Of a DNA stretch of 64,000 nt, positions 35,179-44,219 are shown in pieces. The translations under genes and the position numbers were made by a program. The notes under the pieces are model-generated. The model worked only from the letters and a program-made list of their open reading frames with translations. It was not told where the DNA came from and did not search any database. Where the stretch lies: positions 1 through 64,000 of the forward strand of contig CAZQJS010000003.1 of the NCBI GenBank assembly GCA_964593725.1, written 5' to 3'. Position 1 is the stretch's first letter. The number at the start of each line of letters is the position of its first letter. Source of the stretch: JAIOSM01 sp964593725 (GTDB lineage Bacteria > Desulfobacterota > Desulfobacteria > Desulfobacterales > Desulfobacteraceae).

Positions 35179-35994
35179 TTGAAGCATATAGGGCTGATAG
35201 CAGGTGGTGGGCCTTTTCCTAAGTTTTTTTTAGAAAAGGCCGAAAAAAAAGGATATAAAGTATTTACAGCTGCATATATTAATGAAGCTGATGAGGAGCT
35301 TAAAAAGTATGCAGTTCACATTGAGTGGCTGCGCCTGGGGCAGGTTGGCCGACTTTTAAAATATTTTAAAAAAAACAGTGTCAAAGAAGCTGTCATGATC
35401 GGAACAATTAAAAAAACAAGGATTTTTTCCGATATCAGGCCTGATTTTAAGGCCCTTTCATTTATTGCATCATTAAAACATACCCATGATGATTCAATCC
35501 TTGTCTCCTTTGCAAATCTTCTTGAAAAAGAAGGGATTAAAATAAAACCTTCAACTTTTCTCCTTCCTGAACTTATAAATAAAAAGGGCTGCTTTACAAA
35601 AAGAAAGCCATCAAAAACAGAGATTGAAGATATTCTTGCAGGATGGCCCATAGCAAAACAGATTGGCAGGTTTGATGTTGGACAATGTGTCGTTGTCAGT
35701 AATGGTGCAGTTCTGGCTGTTGAAGCAATTGATGGAACCGATGCTACAATCTTGCGGGGTGGAAAACTTGCCGATAAAGAAGTTGTGGTTGTCAAAATTT
35801 CAAAACCAGATCAGGATTTAAGATTTGACCTGCCGTGTGCCGGCAGTGAAACCATTGAGATAATGCATAGCGTGGGTGCATCAGTGCTCGTGCTTGAAGC
35901 TGGGAAAAGCATATCCTTTGACCGTGATGAGATGATCCGGCTCGCTGATAAATACAATATCTGTATACAGGCCATGGATGATGATGATTTTTAG
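35179..35994 (+). CDS. lpxI: UDP-2,3-diacylglucosamine pyrophosphatase LpxI
   Basis: A 271-residue enzyme that hydrolyses UDP-2,3-diacylglucosamine to lipid X plus UMP, the step done by LpxH in enterics. The family start LIAGGGPFPKFF, the central ISDIRPDFKALS-like segment (IFSDIRPDFKAL) and the C-terminal region with VVVKISKPDQDLRFDLPCAG and GASVLVLEAGKS identify LpxI (formerly DUF1009). Translation must begin at TTG 35179, immediately after the lpxA stop, since the conserved Lys-His-Ile-Gly start follows it. Ribosome reinitiation from lpxA is likely. Confidence 0.95.
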   Translation: MKHIGLIAGGGPFPKFFLEKAEKKGYKVFTAAYINEADEELKKYAVHIEWLRLGQVGRLLKYFKKNSVKEAVMIGTIKKTRIFSDIRPDFKALSFIASLKHTHDDSILVSFANLLEKEGIKIKPSTFLLPELINKKGCFTKRKPSKTEIEDILAGWPIAKQIGRFDVGQCVVVSNGAVLAVEAIDGTDATILRGGKLADKEVVVVKISKPDQDLRFDLPCAGSETIEIMHSVGASVLVLEAGKSISFDRDEMIRLADKYNICIQAMDDDDF

Positions 35995-36024
35995 ACCAAT
36001 TATAAAAAGGTTATGGTTTAAATT

Positions 36025-37272
36025 GTGATAACAACAGAATTGATTATACTAATAATCTGTCTTTTTTTATCGGGATTTTTTTCATCCTCGGAAACTGCTC
36101 TCTTTTCAATAAGCCAGGTTAAAGCTTTACATCTTTCCAAGGAAGGATCAAAGGTTACAAACCTGATCCTGCATATGAAAAAGGATTCCCATAAACTTCT
36201 TACAACCATTCTGATTGGAAATAACCTGGTTAATATCTGTGCATCAGCCCTTGCAACCAAGATTGCCATGGATTTTTTCCATTCCAATGCTGTTGGCATT
36301 GCAACTGGAATAATGACACTTCTCATCCTGATATTTGGTGAGATTTTCCCAAAATCTTTTGCAGCTCAGAATAATATAATTGTTGCAAAAATCGTTATTT
36401 TTCCGGTTTTCTGGCTTTCAAAACTATTTTATCCTTTAATATGCCTTTTAAATTTCATACCGAAAATAATAGGTGTTTTTGATAAATCCCCTTTTGCAAC
36501 GGAAGATGAACTGATAACCATGGTTGAGGTTGTGGAGGAGGAGGGTGAAATAAAAGAGGAAGAAAAGGAGTTTATAACTAATATTTTTGAGTTTGATGAT
36601 ACCAGTGCATCAGAGATTATGACCCCGCGAGCCGACGTTTTTGCCATTGATATTGAGGCAGAAATTGATATTAAATCCATTATTGAATCTGGTTTTACAA
36701 GGATTCCCGTTATAAAGGAAAATTTTGACAATATTGTTGGAATAATAAATGTAAAAAATCTGTTTAAAGAGTTCCATAAATCCTGTTCTGAAAATGGGAC
36801 CGGTGACCTTGACATTAAAAAAATAATGCAGAAGCCGAATTTTATCCCTGAAACAAAAAAACTTGATTCTGTTCTCCATGAGTTTAAAAAATTGAAGAAT
36901 CATATTGGGATTGTCATTGATGAACATGGAGGCATGTCAGGTATTGTCACCCTGGAAGATGTCCTGGAGGAGATTGTGGGTGAGATCACTGACGAGACTG
37001 ATAAACAGGAGCCTGATATTGTAAAGATTAAAGACAATGGTTTTTTTGTGGCAGGAAAAATTGATATTGATGAACTTAATAAGAGAACAGGTCTTTCCAT
37101 TCCCGAAGCAAGTGATTATGATACTTTTTCAGGCTATGTCTTAAGCCTCACCGGCAAGATCCCCGAAGTCGGAGAAACCATAGAAACCGATGATTGTACC
37201 ATTATTGTAAAAGAAAAAGACGGAAACAGAATCAAACACTTTGTACTGAAAATAAAAAAAAACAGCAGATAA
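36025..37272 (+). CDS. CNNM/CorC (HlyC) family membrane transporter
   Basis: A 415-residue protein. The DUF21/CNNM membrane domain (about 1-175) has SGFFSSSETALFSIS and GEIFPKSFA. A CBS pair (about 195-315) starts at EIMTPRADVFAID, and a C-terminal CorC_HlyC domain (about 325-410) includes GIVTLEDVLEEIVGEI and ASDYDTFSGYVLS. Family members are linked to magnesium or cobalt efflux or resistance. 'Hemolysin' annotations are historical. The start is GTG. It sits between lpxI and lpxB in the lipid A run (30- and 16-base gaps), an odd placement that suggests co-transcription. Confidence 0.9.
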   Translation: MITTELIILIICLFLSGFFSSSETALFSISQVKALHLSKEGSKVTNLILHMKKDSHKLLTTILIGNNLVNICASALATKIAMDFFHSNAVGIATGIMTLLILIFGEIFPKSFAAQNNIIVAKIVIFPVFWLSKLFYPLICLLNFIPKIIGVFDKSPFATEDELITMVEVVEEEGEIKEEEKEFITNIFEFDDTSASEIMTPRADVFAIDIEAEIDIKSIIESGFTRIPVIKENFDNIVGIINVKNLFKEFHKSCSENGTGDLDIKKIMQKPNFIPETKKLDSVLHEFKKLKNHIGIVIDEHGGMSGIVTLEDVLEEIVGEITDETDKQEPDIVKIKDNGFFVAGKIDIDELNKRTGLSIPEASDYDTFSGYVLSLTGKIPEVGETIETDDCTIIVKEKDGNRIKHFVLKIKKNSR

Positions 37273-37288
37273 AAACAAGACCAAGTTT

Positions 37289-38440
37289 ATGGAAAAACAT
37301 ATATTTATTTCCACTGGTGATTTTTCAGGGGATCTCCATGCAACCTGTTTAATTAAAACAATAAGGCAGATTAACAGGATTGAAAAAAGATTTGATAAAA
37401 TTCGCATAACAACCCTTGGAGGCAGTAAAATTGCCTCAATGTCAGATGTGTTCCTTGCTGACACGCTTACCATTGAAGGGTTTGGCCTGAGCGGGCTTCT
37501 GGGCAAATATGTTTTTTTTAAGAATTTATTGAACTTTAAGATAAGAGCTTATTTTGAACTGAACAAACCTGATCTCATTATTCTGGTTGATTTTTACGGA
37601 TTTAATATACATATTGCAAAACTTGCCAAACAGCTTTCCATTCCTGTAATTTATTATATAGGTCCCCAGGTTTATGCTTCAAGGGAGTACCGTGTTAAAA
37701 AGATAAAGAAATATGTTGATAAGGTGATCTGTATATTCCCCTTTGAAAAGAAAATATATGAACGTTATTCAGTTGCTGTTGATTATTTTGGAAATCCTCT
37801 GGCAGATATAATAGAGCACAAGTTCCAAAGTCAGAAAAGTGAGCAGTTAATAAAAAAATATAAAGGCATGGAACTTATAGGTTTGATGCCTGGATCTAGG
37901 AGATCTGAAGTAAACTCTCTTCTTTATCCAATGCTGAACATAATTAAAATCAGTAAAGCCCATGAATCTGCAAGGATTTTAGTGTTTGCAGCAGGTTCAA
38001 TAGACAAGTTAGTGATACAGAAAATATGCAGATCTTCAGGTATTAATGACCATGTAGATATTATCCTGGATGACACCTATGCCCTGCGTGCTCAATTAAA
38101 GTTCTGCCTTACTGCATCCGGAACAATAACCCTGGAAAATGCAATACTTGGTATACCAATGATAATAATGTACAGACTTCCCTGGCTCACATTTAAAATT
38201 GCAAGTTCCATTGTAAAAATTGATTTTATTGGTATGCCCAATCTTCTGGCACAAAGGGAGATCATGCCTGAATATGTGCAGAAGATTAATGAGGACAGAA
38301 TAGCTCAAAAGGTTATTGAGTGGCAGGATAACCCTGACAGGCTGAACATGGTCAGAGGCTCTTTGAAAGAAGTTGCAAATATGGTTGCAAAACCCGGGGT
38401 GATAAGAAAAGCTGCACAGGTATGCTTTAATTATTTATGA
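37289..38440 (+). CDS. lpxB: lipid-A-disaccharide synthase LpxB
   Basis: Glycosyltransferase (GT19) of 383 residues that joins lipid X to UDP-2,3-diacylglucosamine. It begins FISTGDFSGDLHA, a variant of the usual GExSGD motif with Phe. It retains IEGFGLSGLL, YYIGPQVYAS, the LMPGSRRSEV donor-binding motif, TASGTITLENAILGIPMIIMYR and PNLLA. It is the last gene of the envelope run and converges on uvrA with a 16-base gap. Confidence 0.96.
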   Translation: MEKHIFISTGDFSGDLHATCLIKTIRQINRIEKRFDKIRITTLGGSKIASMSDVFLADTLTIEGFGLSGLLGKYVFFKNLLNFKIRAYFELNKPDLIILVDFYGFNIHIAKLAKQLSIPVIYYIGPQVYASREYRVKKIKKYVDKVICIFPFEKKIYERYSVAVDYFGNPLADIIEHKFQSQKSEQLIKKYKGMELIGLMPGSRRSEVNSLLYPMLNIIKISKAHESARILVFAAGSIDKLVIQKICRSSGINDHVDIILDDTYALRAQLKFCLTASGTITLENAILGIPMIIMYRLPWLTFKIASSIVKIDFIGMPNLLAQREIMPEYVQKINEDRIAQKVIEWQDNPDRLNMVRGSLKEVANMVAKPGVIRKAAQVCFNYL

Positions 38441-38456
38441 AAAGAATGTTGGCTTT

Positions 38457-41282
38457 TTAACCCTTTATTAATACATTTTTTAAATATTGACCAGTGTATG
38501 ACTGTTTATTGGCAGCTACCTGTTCTGGTGTTCCGGTTGCAATAACCCTGCCACCTTTATCCCCTCCTTCCGGACCAAGGTCGATTATATGGTCAGCATA
38601 TTTTATAACATCAAGGTTGTGTTCAATGACAATTACTGTGTTACCGGTTGAAACCAGTCTGTTAAGGACTTCTAATAGTTTTTTGATATCATGGATATGC
38701 AGCCCTGTGGTGGGCTCGTCAAGGATGAAAATTGTCCTTCCAGTACTTCTTTTGCTCAGCTGCTTTGCAAGTTTGATCCTCTGGGCTTCACCTCCGGACA
38801 GGGTTGTTGCAGACTGTCCAAGTTTTATATAGCCAAGTCCCACATCAATAAGAGTATTGAGTTTTTTACTGATGGATGGGATGTTTTTAAAAAAACGGGA
38901 TGCCTGGTTTATGGTCATGTTTAATATATTGGAAATATTTTTACCTTTATATTTTACATCAAGGGTCTCTCTGTTGTAACGCTTGCCATGGCATACATCA
39001 CAGGAAACATAGACATCCGGGAGGAAATGCATTTCAATCCTGAGTATTCCGTCACCCCGGCATGCTTCACACCTGCCGCCCTTTACATTGAAACTGAATC
39101 TTCCGGGTTTGTACCCCCTTGCCTTTGCTTCGGTTGTGTTGGAAAAAAGCTCTCTGATATAGGTGAATACCTGGGTATAGGTAGCAGGGTTACTCCTGGG
39201 TGTCCTTCCTATGGGTGATTGATTTATGTGAATAACTTTATCAAGAAATTTAATGCCTTTAATTCCCTTGTGAACTCCGGGTGGTATCTTTGCATTATGT
39301 AAATGGGAAGCAAGAGCCCTGTAAAGGGTTGAAAAGACCAATGTTGATTTGCCGGAGCCTGACACCCCTGTGACACATGTAAAAGTTCCCAGAGGGAAAG
39401 ATACATCAATGGACATGAGATTGTTTGAAGATGCTTTGAGGATTTTTAAATATCTGCCATTGCCTTTTCTTCTATTTTCCGGAATTCTGATCTTTTTTTT
39501 CCCTGAAAGATAATCACCGGTCAGAGAGCCATCTGTATTGACAAGTTCTCCAGGTGTGCCGCTGAAAACAACTTTCCCACCTTTGATACCTGCCCCTGGC
39601 CCCATGTCAATCACATAATCTGAGGCAAGAATAGTCTTTTCATCGTGTTCAACAACAAGGACGGTATTACCCAGATCCTTCAGATCCATGAGGGTTTTAA
39701 GCAGTCGTCCATTATCTCTCTGATGGAGACCAATGCTTGGTTCATCAAGAACATATAATACTCCGGTAAGTTTTGAACCTATCTGGGTTGCAAGTCTGAT
39801 CCTCTGGCTCTCTCCGCCTGACAGGGTCGCAGCAGACCGGTCAAGTGTAAGGTATTCTAGGCCGACATTCTGGAGAAATTCCATTCTCTCAACAATTTCC
39901 CTTATTATTCCCGTGGCAATAATTTTCTCCTTTGCCTTAAGGGTGACAGAGGAGATAAACTGCCTTGCTTTCTGGACAGAAAGACCTGTCAAGCGGGGCA
40001 GGGAGCTGCCCTGGATTGTAACAGAACAGGAAGCTTTATTAAGTCTTGCACCAAGACATTGGGAACATTTTTTAAAATTTAAATATTTTTTTATATCTTC
40101 CCTTGCCCAGCTTGATCCGGTTTCAAGGTAACGCCTTTTTAGATTGGGAATCACACCTTCGAATTTTTTATTATAGGTTTTTTTCCCACCGTTTCTCTCA
40201 ACATAAAAGGGAATTTTTATATTTTTTGATCCATATAACAGGACATTCTGAAATTTAATGTCAAGTTTATTAAAAGGAGTATAAATATCCTGTTTGTAAA
40301 AAGATGTAAGTGCATCCAGAAATTCCATGAATTGAACCGAGTTTCTGCTGGCCCATGGGAGAATTGCTCCATCCCTTAAAGATAAGGATCTGTCAGGTAC
40401 AATAAGATCAGGATCAAACTCTGTGACCGATCCCAGGCCATCACATCCGGGGCATGCGCCCTGGGGAGAATTAAAGGAGAAACTTGCAGGTGTAAATTCA
40501 GGATAACTTATGTCACATTTTATACATGATGCATTCTCACTGAATAGAATTTCTTTATTATCATCAAGCTTAAGGATGCTTATTACACCCTTGGAAAGGG
40601 AAAAGGCAAGCTCAACTGATTCTGTAAGACGTTTTTCAATATTTTGTTTTATAACAAGCCTGTCCACCACAATGTCAATGGTGTGTCTTTTGTTTTTTGA
40701 GAGTTTAATGATATCTTCGGTCAAAAAAATTTCTCCATCAATCCTTACCCGGGGAAAACCCTGCTTTTTTACATTGTTCAGGGTCTTTTCATGGGTGCCT
40801 TTTTTATTATTGATAATGGGGGAAAGGATAATAATTTTTGTTTTATCTTCAAGTTTAAGTATTCTGTCAATTACCTGATCAATGGACATTGAGGTTATGG
40901 GGTTGCCACATTTATAACAATGGGGTGTTCCAACCCTTGCGTAGAGCAGGCGCAGGTAATCATAGATTTCAGTCACCGTACCAACGGTGGATCTTGGGTT
41001 ATGGCTTGCAGTTTTCTGTTCAATTGAAATTGCAGGTGAAAGTCCGGTAATTTGATCAACATCAGGTTTATCCATCTGCCCCAGGAACTGCCTTGCATAG
41101 GTTGATAATGATTCCACATATCTTCTCTGACCTTCTGCATAAAGGGTGTCAAAGGCCAGGGTCGATTTGCCCGAACCTGAAAGACCGGTCAGGGTCACAA
41201 GGGCATTTCTTGGTATTTCAACATCAATATTTTTAAGGTTGTGCTCCCTTGCACCTTTAATAATAATATTATCTTTATCCAT
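38457..41282 (-). CDS. uvrA: excinuclease ABC subunit A
   Basis: Damage-recognition ATPase of nucleotide excision repair, 941 residues. It has two ABC ATPase modules with Walker A GLSGSGKST (near residue 32) and GVSGSGKST (about 640), signatures LSGGESQRIRLA and LSGGEAQRIKLA, and zinc-binding CxxC pairs (CIKCDISYPE...CPGCDG; CEACRGDG...CDVCHG). Length is typical. It lies 12 bases after pdxA on the same strand, so the two are likely one transcript. Confidence 0.98.
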   Translation of the reverse strand: MDKDNIIIKGAREHNLKNIDVEIPRNALVTLTGLSGSGKSTLAFDTLYAEGQRRYVESLSTYARQFLGQMDKPDVDQITGLSPAISIEQKTASHNPRSTVGTVTEIYDYLRLLYARVGTPHCYKCGNPITSMSIDQVIDRILKLEDKTKIIILSPIINNKKGTHEKTLNNVKKQGFPRVRIDGEIFLTEDIIKLSKNKRHTIDIVVDRLVIKQNIEKRLTESVELAFSLSKGVISILKLDDNKEILFSENASCIKCDISYPEFTPASFSFNSPQGACPGCDGLGSVTEFDPDLIVPDRSLSLRDGAILPWASRNSVQFMEFLDALTSFYKQDIYTPFNKLDIKFQNVLLYGSKNIKIPFYVERNGGKKTYNKKFEGVIPNLKRRYLETGSSWAREDIKKYLNFKKCSQCLGARLNKASCSVTIQGSSLPRLTGLSVQKARQFISSVTLKAKEKIIATGIIREIVERMEFLQNVGLEYLTLDRSAATLSGGESQRIRLATQIGSKLTGVLYVLDEPSIGLHQRDNGRLLKTLMDLKDLGNTVLVVEHDEKTILASDYVIDMGPGAGIKGGKVVFSGTPGELVNTDGSLTGDYLSGKKKIRIPENRRKGNGRYLKILKASSNNLMSIDVSFPLGTFTCVTGVSGSGKSTLVFSTLYRALASHLHNAKIPPGVHKGIKGIKFLDKVIHINQSPIGRTPRSNPATYTQVFTYIRELFSNTTEAKARGYKPGRFSFNVKGGRCEACRGDGILRIEMHFLPDVYVSCDVCHGKRYNRETLDVKYKGKNISNILNMTINQASRFFKNIPSISKKLNTLIDVGLGYIKLGQSATTLSGGEAQRIKLAKQLSKRSTGRTIFILDEPTTGLHIHDIKKLLEVLNRLVSTGNTVIVIEHNLDVIKYADHIIDLGPEGGDKGGRVIATGTPEQVAANKQSYTGQYLKNVLIKG

Positions 41283-41294
41283 AAATTGTATAAA

Positions 41295-42326
41295 TTATCT
41301 GGTTTTCATATCAAGTCTGTTGTTACGGGCCTGGAAAGCTGCTGATTTGACAGCCTGTATGAGGCTGCCCGGGTTTGCAATGCCTTTCCATGCAATATCA
41401 TAGGCAGTACCGTGGTCGCATGAGGTTCTGATAATGGGAAGACCTGTAGTGGTGTTAACACCGTCATCAAAATGAAGCATCTTAAAGGGTATTAAACCCT
41501 GGTCATGGTACATGGCAATAATACAGTCATATTTTTGAGATTCCAGGGCATGGTGGAATAATGTATCAGAAGGAAAAGGTCCTGAAACATTCATACCTTT
41601 CCTGGCTGCCATTTGAACAGCTGGTATAATGATTTTATTCTCTTGATCACCAAACATGGAATTTTCTCCTGCATGTGGATTTAATCCTGCAATGGCAAAA
41701 CATGGTTCTGCAATGCCCATTCTTGTTTTAAAAAATTGATGTGTGGTGGTAATGGTTTTATATATTTTTTCAATTGAAATGGACTCAGATACAAGGGACA
41801 ATGGAATATGTATGGTCACAAGGACAATATTCATTTTTTTCCCAAGGAACATCATATTGTAATTATCTGTTTTTGTTGCTGTGGCAAAAAGTTCTGTATG
41901 ACCGTGGAATTTTGAATCTGCAAGTTTTAATGAACTCTTTGTTATGGGAGCTGTGACAACAGCATGGATTTTATTTTCCATGGCAAGTTCTATTGCCTTA
42001 TTGATATAGGAGAGCATTGCAATACCGTATTCTCTGGTACATACAGCAGGTGTGAACCTGTCCGGATCTATGCTGGAAAGGGAGATTACTTCAGGACATG
42101 ATGATTTAAAACAGGCATTGTTAACTGAATTAATACTTTTAAAAGTCATTCTGAGGTTTAAAAGCTCCACAGCTTTGTTTAACAGCCTGGTATCACCTAT
42201 AACAAGGGGAAAGCAGTCTTTATATATTTCAGGGTCAGATAGTGCAAGGGCTGTAATTTCAGGGCCGATACCGGCAGGGTCACCCATTGTAATACCCAGT
42301 ACAGGAAGATTTTTTTCTTCATTCAT
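41295..42326 (-). CDS. pdxA: 4-hydroxythreonine-4-phosphate dehydrogenase PdxA
   Basis: Pyridoxal phosphate (vitamin B6) biosynthesis enzyme oxidising 4-phosphohydroxy-L-threonine. The 343 residues include ITMGDPAGIGPEI at the start, VTAPITKSSLKLA, the FHGHTELFA metal-binding His region, LNPHAGENSMFGDQE and AMYHDQGLIPFK with metal His residues, and RTSCDHGTAYDIA. All are canonical. The start lies at the edge of the AT-rich intergenic region shared with dnaA and lacks a clear Shine-Dalgarno. Confidence 0.97.
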   Translation of the reverse strand: MNEEKNLPVLGITMGDPAGIGPEITALALSDPEIYKDCFPLVIGDTRLLNKAVELLNLRMTFKSINSVNNACFKSSCPEVISLSSIDPDRFTPAVCTREYGIAMLSYINKAIELAMENKIHAVVTAPITKSSLKLADSKFHGHTELFATATKTDNYNMMFLGKKMNIVLVTIHIPLSLVSESISIEKIYKTITTTHQFFKTRMGIAEPCFAIAGLNPHAGENSMFGDQENKIIIPAVQMAARKGMNVSGPFPSDTLFHHALESQKYDCIIAMYHDQGLIPFKMLHFDDGVNTTTGLPIIRTSCDHGTAYDIAWKGIANPGSLIQAVKSAAFQARNNRLDMKTR

Positions 42327-42562
42327 ATTTAATATATTTTAATTTTTAACGGGTTTTAAATAAAATTAAAAACAGCTTGTAATATACAGTCAATTAAAGC
42401 CTAAGTAAATCGATATTTTTTTGATTTTGTGAAACCGCTAAAACCCAAAAGATTTAAAAAATAATGACGAATTATTTAAAAAACAAAGGAAATGCTAAAA
42501 AAACAGAGTAAATGGATGAAAATTATTTTTGGCCATGGGAAAAAAACGGGAAAAACAGGGCA

Positions 42563-42614
42563 AATCCCCTTAAATTTTAGTGGATTACAAAAAACACTGA
42601 AATTTAAGGGGATT
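42563..42614. repeat. 52-bp inverted repeat (20-bp arms)
   Basis: The left arm 42563-42582 and right arm 42595-42614 are reverse complements at 19 of 20 positions, separated by a 12-base A-rich spacer. The arms contain CCCCTTAAATTT. As RNA or cruciform it would be a very stable hairpin, with the single mismatch a possible G-U pair. Neither flanking gene ends here, so it is not a terminator for pdxA or dnaA. It could be a small non-autonomous element, a non-coding RNA terminator or an origin structure. Confidence 0.85.
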
Positions 42615-42702
42615 CGACTGTTTCACAAAGTATTATTGTGTAAAATCAAGGTGTTATATCTAAAATTTTCATGCAATTCTGATATTTTCATAACATGGTA
42701 TT

Positions 42703-42719
42703 ATCAGGTTTGACCTGAT
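42703..42719. promoter_or_regulatory. operator-like palindrome upstream of dnaA
   Basis: Perfect palindrome ATCAGGT-TTG-ACCTGAT, 7-bp arms with a 3-base centre, lying 130 bases before the dnaA ATG. The size and symmetry suit a dimeric transcription factor. No known regulator can be named from it. Confidence 0.45.
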
Positions 42720-42848
42720 TTTAGATTTACAATAAAAAAATAGTTACGTTTTTCGATTTGTTTGGTAATTGCAGACAACTGATAGAGTTTGGATCGTATG
42801 GATATTTTTAATAAATATCAACACTATAACTATTTTTTTTGAGAGTCT

Positions 42849-44219
42849 ATGAGAAATACCTGGGAAATTATCAAATTAACAGTGAAGAATAGTATTCCTG
42901 ACCACAGTTACAGAATGTGGATTAAACCTCTTAAATATTTAAGCAGTAATGGCAGTTGTATTAAAATTGCATGCCCCAATACTTTTTCAATGAAGCGTAT
43001 TAAGAAAAACTATTTTTCAAAGTTCAAAAGTGAATTTGCAAATCTTGGATATGATAAAATAGAAATAGAATTGAAAATTGATGACAAAGGAACTCCTTCT
43101 CAGCCAGCAGCCTATGCAGCCTCTCCTCTGGCTGCCAGGGCAGTGAAGACAAAGCAGCTGACCCTGCCTGGGCTTGATCTCAGGTTTAATGGAGGAAGAT
43201 TTCTGAAAAAAGGATTTACCTTTAAAGATTTTGTTGTGGGGGAAAACAGTAACTTTGCATATTCAGCATCCCTGTCCCTTGCAAGGGGCAGGTTTACAAC
43301 GGATAATATGCTCTTTCTTCTTTCAGGCACCGGGCTTGGGAAAAGCCACCTTGCACAATCGGTCGGGCATTATATAATATCTTCGAATCTTTCTGAAAGG
43401 GTATATTATGTCACAGCAGAAGATTTTACCAATGAGATGATATCTTCTTTAAAAAGGGGAAATATTGATAAGTTTAAATCCAAGTACCGCAAAGAGTGTG
43501 ATGTTCTGATTCTTGAAGATATCCATTTTCTGTCCGGTAAAATGGCAACCCAGAAAGAGCTTACCATTACACTGGATTATCTTCTTGATGCTGAAAAGAA
43601 AATAATTTTTTCCGGTTGTTATGCTCCAGGAGATATCCCAAAGCTTGATGAGCACCTTAAATCACGTCTTGACCTTGGTCTTATTACAAAAATTGAGATT
43701 CCTGATTTTAAAACACGTGTCAGGATATTAAAGAGAAAATCAAAAACCAATGGTTTTGATATTCCTCCGGACGTTACAGACTATCTTGCCCAGGAGCTTT
43801 GTGAAAATGTGCGGCAGCTTGAGAGCGGGCTTAACGGTGTTGTTGCAAAGAGTGCAATTCTAGGTACAAATATTGATATAATGCTTGCAAAAAGTGTGCT
43901 TGCAAATCTTGCTGTAAACAGAAAAAAAACAACTGTTGATTCCATAAAACGATTGATATGCAGGGAGTTTTCCATATCTGAAAAAGAGATTGTGTCAGCA
44001 TCAAGGAAAAAAAGAATTGTAAGGCCAAGGCAGATGGCAATTTATCTTGCAAGAAGGTATACTGACTACCCTTTACAGAAAATAAGCAAAAGTTTCAATA
44101 AATACCATGCAACTGCAATCCATTCAATTAATATTGTGGAAAAAGAGCTGAGTAAAAAAGGTATATTTGCAGAACAGATGAGATATCTTGTAAAGAAGAT
44201 AGAGACCGGGAAAATATAG
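42849..44219 (+). CDS. dnaA: chromosomal replication initiator DnaA
   Basis: A 456-residue initiator ATPase. Domain I (about 1-80) includes SYRMWIKPLKYL, followed by a short Ala-rich linker. The AAA+ domain has FVVGENSNFAYSASL, Walker A G160-TGLGKS-H, Walker B LILEDIHFLSGK and the arginine-finger region LKSRLDLGL. The C-terminal DNA-binding domain has RPRQMAIYLARRYTDYPLQKIS. The signature that reads DHTTV in most DnaA proteins is YHATAIHS here, a divergent form. It is not followed by dnaN/recF/gyrB; glcD abuts it with no gap. Confidence 0.95.
   Translation: MRNTWEIIKLTVKNSIPDHSYRMWIKPLKYLSSNGSCIKIACPNTFSMKRIKKNYFSKFKSEFANLGYDKIEIELKIDDKGTPSQPAAYAASPLAARAVKTKQLTLPGLDLRFNGGRFLKKGFTFKDFVVGENSNFAYSASLSLARGRFTTDNMLFLLSGTGLGKSHLAQSVGHYIISSNLSERVYYVTAEDFTNEMISSLKRGNIDKFKSKYRKECDVLILEDIHFLSGKMATQKELTITLDYLLDAEKKIIFSGCYAPGDIPKLDEHLKSRLDLGLITKIEIPDFKTRVRILKRKSKTNGFDIPPDVTDYLAQELCENVRQLESGLNGVVAKSAILGTNIDIMLAKSVLANLAVNRKKTTVDSIKRLICREFSISEKEIVSASRKKRIVRPRQMAIYLARRYTDYPLQKISKSFNKYHATAIHSINIVEKELSKKGIFAEQMRYLVKKIETGKI

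Larger units (their letters stand above)
42327..42848. other. 522-bp non-coding divergent region upstream of dnaA, possible origin-related
   Basis: Very AT-rich region between divergent pdxA and dnaA with no believable gene. It holds a 52-bp near-perfect palindrome (42563-42614), a 17-bp palindrome (42703-42719), and a 7-bp-arm palindrome GATATTT/AAATATC at 42801-42819 close to dnaA. It also has sites loosely resembling DnaA boxes: TTGTGAAAC at 42427, its reverse complement at 42620, and TGTGTAAAA at 42637, which on the other strand fits TTWTNCACA. An origin or DnaA autoregulatory region is plausible, but the boxes are few and imperfect. Confidence 0.4.

Noticed and set aside
42492..42713. 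A 73-codon plus-strand reading frame upstream of dnaA
   Set aside because: It reads through the 52-bp palindrome, has no family resemblance, and its composition simply reflects AT-rich DNA (Lys/Ile/Leu/Phe).
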